This document shows positions 37,131-43,048 of a stretch of DNA of 43,048 bases, in pieces. Below the pieces are notes generated by a model. That model did no database searches and was not told the DNA's origin. It worked only from the letters and a program-made list of their open reading frames with translations. The stretch covers positions 9,579 through 52,626 of the forward strand of contig BMAT01009184.1 of NCBI GenBank assembly GCA_019649035.1, in the 5' to 3' direction. Position numbers and translations under genes: made by a program. The stretch comes from Elysia marginata. Lineage: Eukaryota > Mollusca > Gastropoda > Plakobranchidae. Each line of letters begins with the position of its first letter. Position 1 is the stretch's first letter.

Positions 37131-38687
37131 AGACTGTGAGAGCGATACATAAAGGCAGACGGAGAAAGGGAGACGGAGTAAGGCAGACGGAGAATAGCAA
37201 ACGGAAACAAAACAAATACGGAGAGGAAAAGGATAAACCTTAAAGCAATCAAACTTCACACGGTTTCGGACATTTCTTTTTTTCCTGTTTTGGAAGCTGC
37301 CAATCGAATGGTTTAATCATCTCTTTTGCCTGTAGAGCCCTCTGTGTCCGCCAATCGGTGCCGTGAGGCGACCAAGCTAAAATAAGTCACGGAGGGGTAG
37401 CCAAAATAGGCGTGAGTCAGATCAAGGTCTGCTGTATCATGATAGGACGCCTGTTTTCATTGATTGAATTGAAAGGAAAATATTGGATAAAGAAAATCAT
37501 GAATAAAAGTTTTGATTTTTTTTATGTACCATGGTTGAAAACTCCGTATGTTAAGATTTTAATTCGAATCTGGTTAATCTTTGCTGCTCCAACACACATA
37601 TGCACCATTTTGTTTAAAGTTCTTTATTTTCGTGAATGTCGCCCATTCGCTTATGCTTTTTTTTTTCTTCATAATCAGTCTCTTTATCAGGGGATGAAAC
37701 TCTAAGGTGGGGAAAACGGATGGAAAACTAGCGACAATGGCTTACGACAATTTAGTGATAGCATCATCCCACTTTAAAAACAAATTCCAAGACATAAAGA
37801 CAGAGACAATACCTTCATTTTAAGGTTAGCCCGAACCTACTGAGAACCCAACAACACCAGAAGAAGTAAGAAAAGTTTCAACAGCCTCAGCAATGAAAAA
37901 AAACACATGGCGAGGGTCAAACTCATGCTGAATTTTTTAAGTACAGAACACTGTCTTCTGAACCAAACAATTGCAAGTAAATTAAACACGGCCTTCACGA
38001 AACATGACATACTAAACAAAAACGGAGGACTGCTAATAACACTTTGGTAAAGTAAAGCAAATAATCATTCTGATATAAAAAAGACAACCAGCTAGAGAGG
38101 CAGAAACCTGATATACTTTATAAGCTAAAAAAATAAATAGTGTATAAATTAGAAAGTTTATCATTCTGTGCTCTAGTGTCAGGCAATATCTCAGATTAGA
38201 AGGAAACAATAATAACATGCATGAGCCACAGTTCACGTTATCTAATGAGAGAATGGGTAGACAAAACATTCCTATTTAATATCATAACAGGATAATGTAA
38301 TTTGACTGACGTCAATCTGATTCTCCGTGGCACCCCCTCCTTTCTTTCCAGTAAAAATGATGCTACACAAACAAGTAAAATGGCAAAATGACCAAGCTTT
38401 AACTTACACATGAAGCACCGTCATCTGTTTCTATATTCATTGGAAGCATCAAACTGTGTATTATGAACTCATTTTAAACTATCTCTCTGACATTAAGCAT
38501 CCTAAAACATGGAGAGGCACACATATAAGTACTTTACAAACAACTAGAGTGCTTGGTAAAACACCAGCTGGGAATTATATTGCGAGTATTTTCAAGTCAA
38601 CAAAAAATCCTGCTAGATCTTCTTTCTTTTAGCCAAATTACAAATATATAAAATTGTGTTACTTAAGCACAAAGTATAAGTTATGAG

Positions 38688-38729
38688 AAAGAAAGAGAGA
38701 CAAGTGTGGAGCAAAGGGAAAGATAGAGA

Positions 38730-38791
<62 letters not shown>

Positions 38792-38935
38792 TAGAGAGAG
38801 AAAGAAAGACAGAGATAAACAGACAGAAAGACAGAGGCGGCAGGCAGAGAGACGGGGAGACACACAGACAGACAGAGACAGATTGACAAACAGACTTACA
38901 GACAGAGACAGACAGAGTGATAGACAGACAGAAAA
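38688..38935. repeat. Compound (GA)n/(GACA)n microsatellite
   Basis: A pure GA block at about 38723-38788 is followed by interrupted GACA units to about 38935. Confidence 0.85.
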
Positions 38936-39536
38936 GAGGGATGCAGAAGAAACCAACGAGGGCAACAACAATGGAGAAGAAGACAGGAAGACAGAGAGAA
39001 AAGACTGGCATATATGTATAAGGACATCCCGAAAAGACGCAAAGAGAAAATAAGACAGTCGACTTTACAAATAGTTAGCTACAGTCACTGTGAAGGGTAT
39101 GAGTTGTTCTATCTTTTAGAGAAAAAGAACAAGCAAGAACTTACTATCCACTACCCCATACTGTGAGCTGACAAGCCAGTAAACAAAGGTACTTCAGAAA
39201 CAGAGAAATTTGACACTAGGAATAGGAAAATGACCTTCGGGAAAGGTACACATTTCATGTAGCAAGAAACATCGCACGGAAAAATCAACACCGTACAGAC
39301 AATTTACATCGAAACGTAGAAAAACAGAAGATACTCAGCGGGAATTCCCAGAGAGCCAGATCGATTTCCAGGGTACCAGTGCCCGTCCATGTGGCCAGGC
39401 AGTGGGGATGAGTCACATGACCACACCATGTTTGGGTTATTTGGTAAGGGTAACGTCCCATAAGCTTATACAGAGAAACCACAGCATGTTTGTGTACATT
39501 AGGTTCAGTTAACACCAGGTCCTAGAGCCGGCTAAG

Positions 39537-39548
39537 GTATTGGGATGA
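39537..39548. repeat. Target-site duplication, left copy
   Basis: GTATTGGGATGA, identical to 39853-39864. The match continues for three further bases with one mismatch. It marks the 3' end of the minus-strand SINE. Confidence 0.85.
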
Positions 39549-39852
39549 GGTAGTTGTTTGAATTTTAACATCTCTTTTCAACTACAAGGCTATATCAGAG
39601 ACGGCGCTTGGGACAATTGAAAGCGTGCTGCCACACTGTGATGTAAGGAGCGCTTGCATACACCACACCGTCCCAATCACATTATCCTGACATCGGGCCG
39701 ACCAGACTTAGCACTAAATCCATAATGCCAGACACTTGGCGGATCAGCTGCTAATACCAATTTTAAAGTCCCTGGTTTGACTCGGCCAGGGTTCGAACCG
39801 CGCACCTCACGATCTCTGAGCGAGTGTTTTACCGCTAGGCCACAGAGCCGCT
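39549..39852 (-). mobile_element. tRNA-derived SINE with target-site duplication
   Basis: On the minus strand the element begins with a tRNA-like head of about 70 bp. The RNA polymerase III A box is TGGCCTAGCGG (39832-39842) and the B box is GGTTCGAACCC (39789-39799). A body of about 230 bp follows, without an obvious poly(A) tail, ending in TTAAAATTCAAACAACTACC. A perfect 12-bp direct repeat, GTATTGGGATGA, flanks it at 39537-39548 and 39853-39864. The head pairs poorly as a cloverleaf, so this is a retroposon and not a working tRNA gene. Composite SINEs with this kind of head are known in molluscs. Which family it belongs to would need a repeat-library search. Confidence 0.85.
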
Positions 39853-39864
39853 GTATTGGGATGA
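39853..39864. repeat. Target-site duplication, right copy
   Basis: GTATTGGGATGA, identical to 39537-39548. It abuts the tRNA-like head of the SINE, giving a precise 5' boundary. Confidence 0.85.
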
Positions 39865-41229
39865 AGTCGTGAGCTTAGCACCTGGGGTGTATGAACACAA
39901 GCACTTGTAAAAATAGTTCTCTGAAGTTTGGAAATTTTCACAATATGTATACCTCTTAGTTCATATTTAAAAAAAAAACAACTTTAAAATTTCAGCACTT
40001 TATACCGCCAGAATTATATTTTACAGGATCCTTTTGACTAGGCATGGGTGTAAAAACTTATCTTTGAAATTTAATCTGATGAGCCTATGTATTGTTTTAA
40101 ACAAAGACTAAGATATAATGTGTCTGAAAAGACCCACGGCATCTCAAGCCTAATGGAAAATTCTAAGCCTATTTTAAACCTATTAGGCTTCCCTTTGAAT
40201 ATCATGAAGTTTTCATATAATAAACTTATCCTTTGCTTCAGATTTTTAAAGTTTTCCTTCCTTAACGTTTACCTAATATAGAAGATAAGAAAATAGTAGA
40301 CATTTGGAGAAACAGCTCTAATTCATGGAAATCAGCATTTTTGGCATGGACCTGTACTGCTTTAAATTTCCATATTTTTAATATTTTCGTGCGGAACCTA
40401 GACTATCGGACCATTGTGAGGGGTTGTATTTTCTATGCCAATCAGCAGGCTGAAGAAGCAACTCCACCGCCATAGCTCTCACTAAGACTTAGCTATAAGC
40501 CCCCTCTCTTGCTTATAAAGCTAAAGGGACGTATTTAAGTTCACTCCCGCTAATTCTTTGTATGCAAGATAACATTAGGTAGAATTAAAACTTTTGAACC
40601 TAGACTTGCCTTTTCTCTTCCAGTTTTTAAAAAAAAATTATTATGTAAAAATAAAACAAAAAAAAACATAATACTTTAATTTTGATGATAGTAAAACACC
40701 ATAAAACTATTTCTAGTTCACCAAGACGAGTATTAATCTCCGCGTAGATTATAAAGCTTAAAGATATAAAAAAGAAAACAAGATCGGAACAACTTATAAG
40801 AAAAATGTTTGATATCACAGGAAAGATTAGATTAATAATATTTGCTCCTATTCAAATACCTAAATTGATGTTTTAGAATTCATTATTTCCGAGCATAGCG
40901 AAAAACCTTAAAATTTTTTTTGTGTTCTCTTTATAAGAACGGTATTTTCAAAAACAAAATTTGTATAGATAGTAACTCAAATAAGCTTGCTTTCATCAAC
41001 GCTCTTTGCTTTAAGATTCTACATAAAAATACAAATAAATTAAACTTTTTATTATAAAAAAACCTCTTATTTCTTTGTCTGTGATTATGAATGAACTATG
41101 CAAGACAAAACCCGGCCAACTCAAACCAGCTGAGGTCTATTAAAAAATAACTAAATCCCTGTGGTGGTGCCCTACCTATGAGAATGAAGACAAAGAGAAT
41201 TATCGTTGATGCTGAAGCAAAATATCACA

Positions 41230-41312
41230 TGTGGGAAAGAGAAAGAAAGAGACTGGAGAGAAAGACAGCGGAAAGAGGTAGAGATGGAGTTAGAGAGAAT
41301 GCAGAAGAGGTT
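41230..41312. repeat. Degenerate GA-rich stretch
   Basis: Interrupted GAGA, GAAA and GACA units, decayed from a simple repeat. Confidence 0.6.
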
Positions 41313-41761
41313 ATGAAGAATATAATTGTATAGAAAGGAACAGAAAGATGCATACATGACCAGAACGAAAACGGAAAGCAGGAAAGAGAAAACTATTAGG
41401 GAAAATAGAAACTAAATTTAAAAGAAAAAACCGAAGCGAGGAAACAAGATGAACTCAATGACAGTTTTAGCTCTCAGCGAACTAACTACAAGAGTACCAG
41501 AAAATCTACCCTGGAAACACATAGCAATTATAATAATTGCAAGACGACTTACGAGATAAGACCAGAGACAATTAGAGTCAGCAAGATCAATACTGCCGGA
41601 CCTAGGATGGCCGCATAATATCTCCTCCGTTCTGGCAGAGACGGTCAAAGCTTATGTATTCTCATATAATCTTGTAAAAGCTGGCAAAATTCTGTTATCG
41701 TAACAAGGCATAAGTATAATTGCCGCGCGTAGGAAGAGAGAAATAATGAGTGTTGGAGATG

Positions 41762-41803
41762 TGGAGAGAGAGAGAGAAACACACAGACAGACAGAGAAAG
41801 ATA
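41762..41803. repeat. Short (GA)n/(CA)n/(GACA)n tract
   Basis: GA, then ACACA, then GACA units. Confidence 0.8.
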
Positions 41804-42949
41804 GTTCAAAAAGAGTTGATGTCTCAATATGGTAGATCTGGAGATTGGTAGCTCTTGTATAAGTTGAAAAGACTTGTTGAAAGTCCATAATAATTTTCAG
41901 CACTTTGGATTCACTTGCGTTCATAAAGACGATTTAAAACATAATGATGAAATCGGTATGAAGTAAGAAAGATATTGATAAGTAATGTCATGACCACGAT
42001 GACGATCAGGCAGCTGAGGATAAAAATAATGTCATGGAGTAGATTTGTGGTTTTTGTAAGTAAAATGAAGATGATAAGGATGAAAAGTATGATTCTGAAG
42101 ATGTTCATGATGACATTATTGCTGGCAAAATTAGTTATGTTTAAAATGCTCTTGAGGGTAACAATAAAGGTAAAGGCTCATATTAAAAAAGATGAAGATA
42201 ACCAATAAATTTAGAGCAATCATATAAATACAAAGCAAAGTTAAAGAAAGAAGAGGAAAGAAACTTTCACCAAGACTATTATCACCTCTAGTCGGGATGT
42301 AGCCAACAGAGTTGAAATATTTGTTATGAGTTTAAGGTCGAAAACAGGAAAAATACAAGAGGAAAAAAAGCTACTGGGAGATGAATTAACACCCAGAACA
42401 GCATGCATTATGTAGAAGGATAGCACATTGAGTAAGTCTGCCTAATAATCTGGCACCTTGAACATAAATACATAAGGTATTGTATAACACCTGGATTCTT
42501 CCAGATGTCCTTCGGTACACTGTTATCTTATCTGTTGGCACCCATACAGTATGTGTCTAAGGTATCTGTGTCTCCTAAGTTTATAGCATGCTAAATTGAT
42601 TCTGCCAGTATTGGCATTAGAAGGTGAGCGGGAACAGTGATGGTGTAGAACTAAGCGGGTGAGTTAAATGTTGGAATTAAGAGAGAGTGAGCGAAAGAAC
42701 TGAAGTGAATTAAATAGACTTTTTTTGCGACGGCGATAAATTAGGTTCAGTGTTTTTCTTATATTTGGCCGTTAAATATAAACAGTTTTTTATTAGCAAT
42801 GAAATATCCTCAAATATTATAAGAACTACACAAATTGAAAAATGTTTGTAAGCTAAGTACAGACATAAGCATTTTGATAGCATAATGAATTCTTATAGTT
42901 AGTAATGTCGTAATAAAACAAATATAAAACCCTAAAAACTATGAAATAG

Positions 42950-43048
42950 ATGCTGCTGCTGATGATGATTATGATGATGATGATGACAGAGAGAGAGAAA
43001 GAGAGATAGAAATAGAGAGAGAGAGACAGAGAAACAGAGAGAGAGAGA
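42950..43048. repeat. (GAT)n then (GA)n at the window edge
   Basis: CTG/GAT triplets pass into GA/GATA/GACA repeats that run to the last base. Confidence 0.85.

Noticed and set aside
39784-39852. Functional tRNA gene
   Set aside because: The B and A boxes are good, but the acceptor and anticodon arms pair poorly and target-site duplications place it inside a SINE.

Overview
The window looks like animal (metazoan) nuclear DNA. It has GT-AG splice boundaries, kilobases of AT-rich non-coding sequence full of (GA)n, (GATA)n, (GACA)n and (GAT)n microsatellites, a tRNA-derived SINE with target-site duplications, and two runs of N. The style resembles a lophotrochozoan, perhaps a gastropod mollusc. 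That is an impression from repeat content and SINE type, not something the sequence proves.

One gene explains essentially all the coding potential. It lies on the minus strand and is represented by two giant internal exons. Exon A (22727 down to 14838, 7,890 nt) begins after a TTTGTTTCAG acceptor and ends at a CAG|GTAAG donor. Exon B (10142 down to 928, 9,215 nt) begins after a pyrimidine-rich tract ending CATACAG and ends at a CCG|GTGAGT donor. Exon A leaves one base of a codon and exon B starts with the other two, so they join in frame across a 4.7 kb intron. Together they encode about 5,700 residues with no internal stop. Neither the true start codon, the true stop codon nor any recognisable folded domain lies in the window. 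The protein part is Ser/Thr/Lys/Glu/Asn-rich and almost certainly disordered. It carries Ser tracts, a Gln-rich tract, a Lys/Glu-rich helical stretch, seven tandem Ser-Pro heptapeptides, two other short tandem peptide repeats and a few aromatic-containing islands. I could not assign it to a named family. The architecture recalls the giant exons of ankyrins or MAP1/Futsch-type cytoskeletal proteins, but that is analogy only.

Layout: 1-927 is non-coding sequence 3' of exon B (intron on the gene strand). 928-10142 is exon B. 10143-14837 is the intron between the giant exons, with a 976-N gap flanked by (GA)n, a (TAC)n tract and a decayed tRNA-derived element. 14838-22727 is exon A. 22728-43048 is about 20 kb with no exon I can support; it is probably the upstream intron. 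It contains many microsatellites, a 50-N gap, a (GAT)n block, two short direct repeats and a complete SINE at 39549-39852. Both window ends fall in (GA)n, as do the flanks of the large N run, so (GA)n tracts seem to break this assembly.

No tRNA or rRNA gene, CRISPR array, operon or promoter could be supported.
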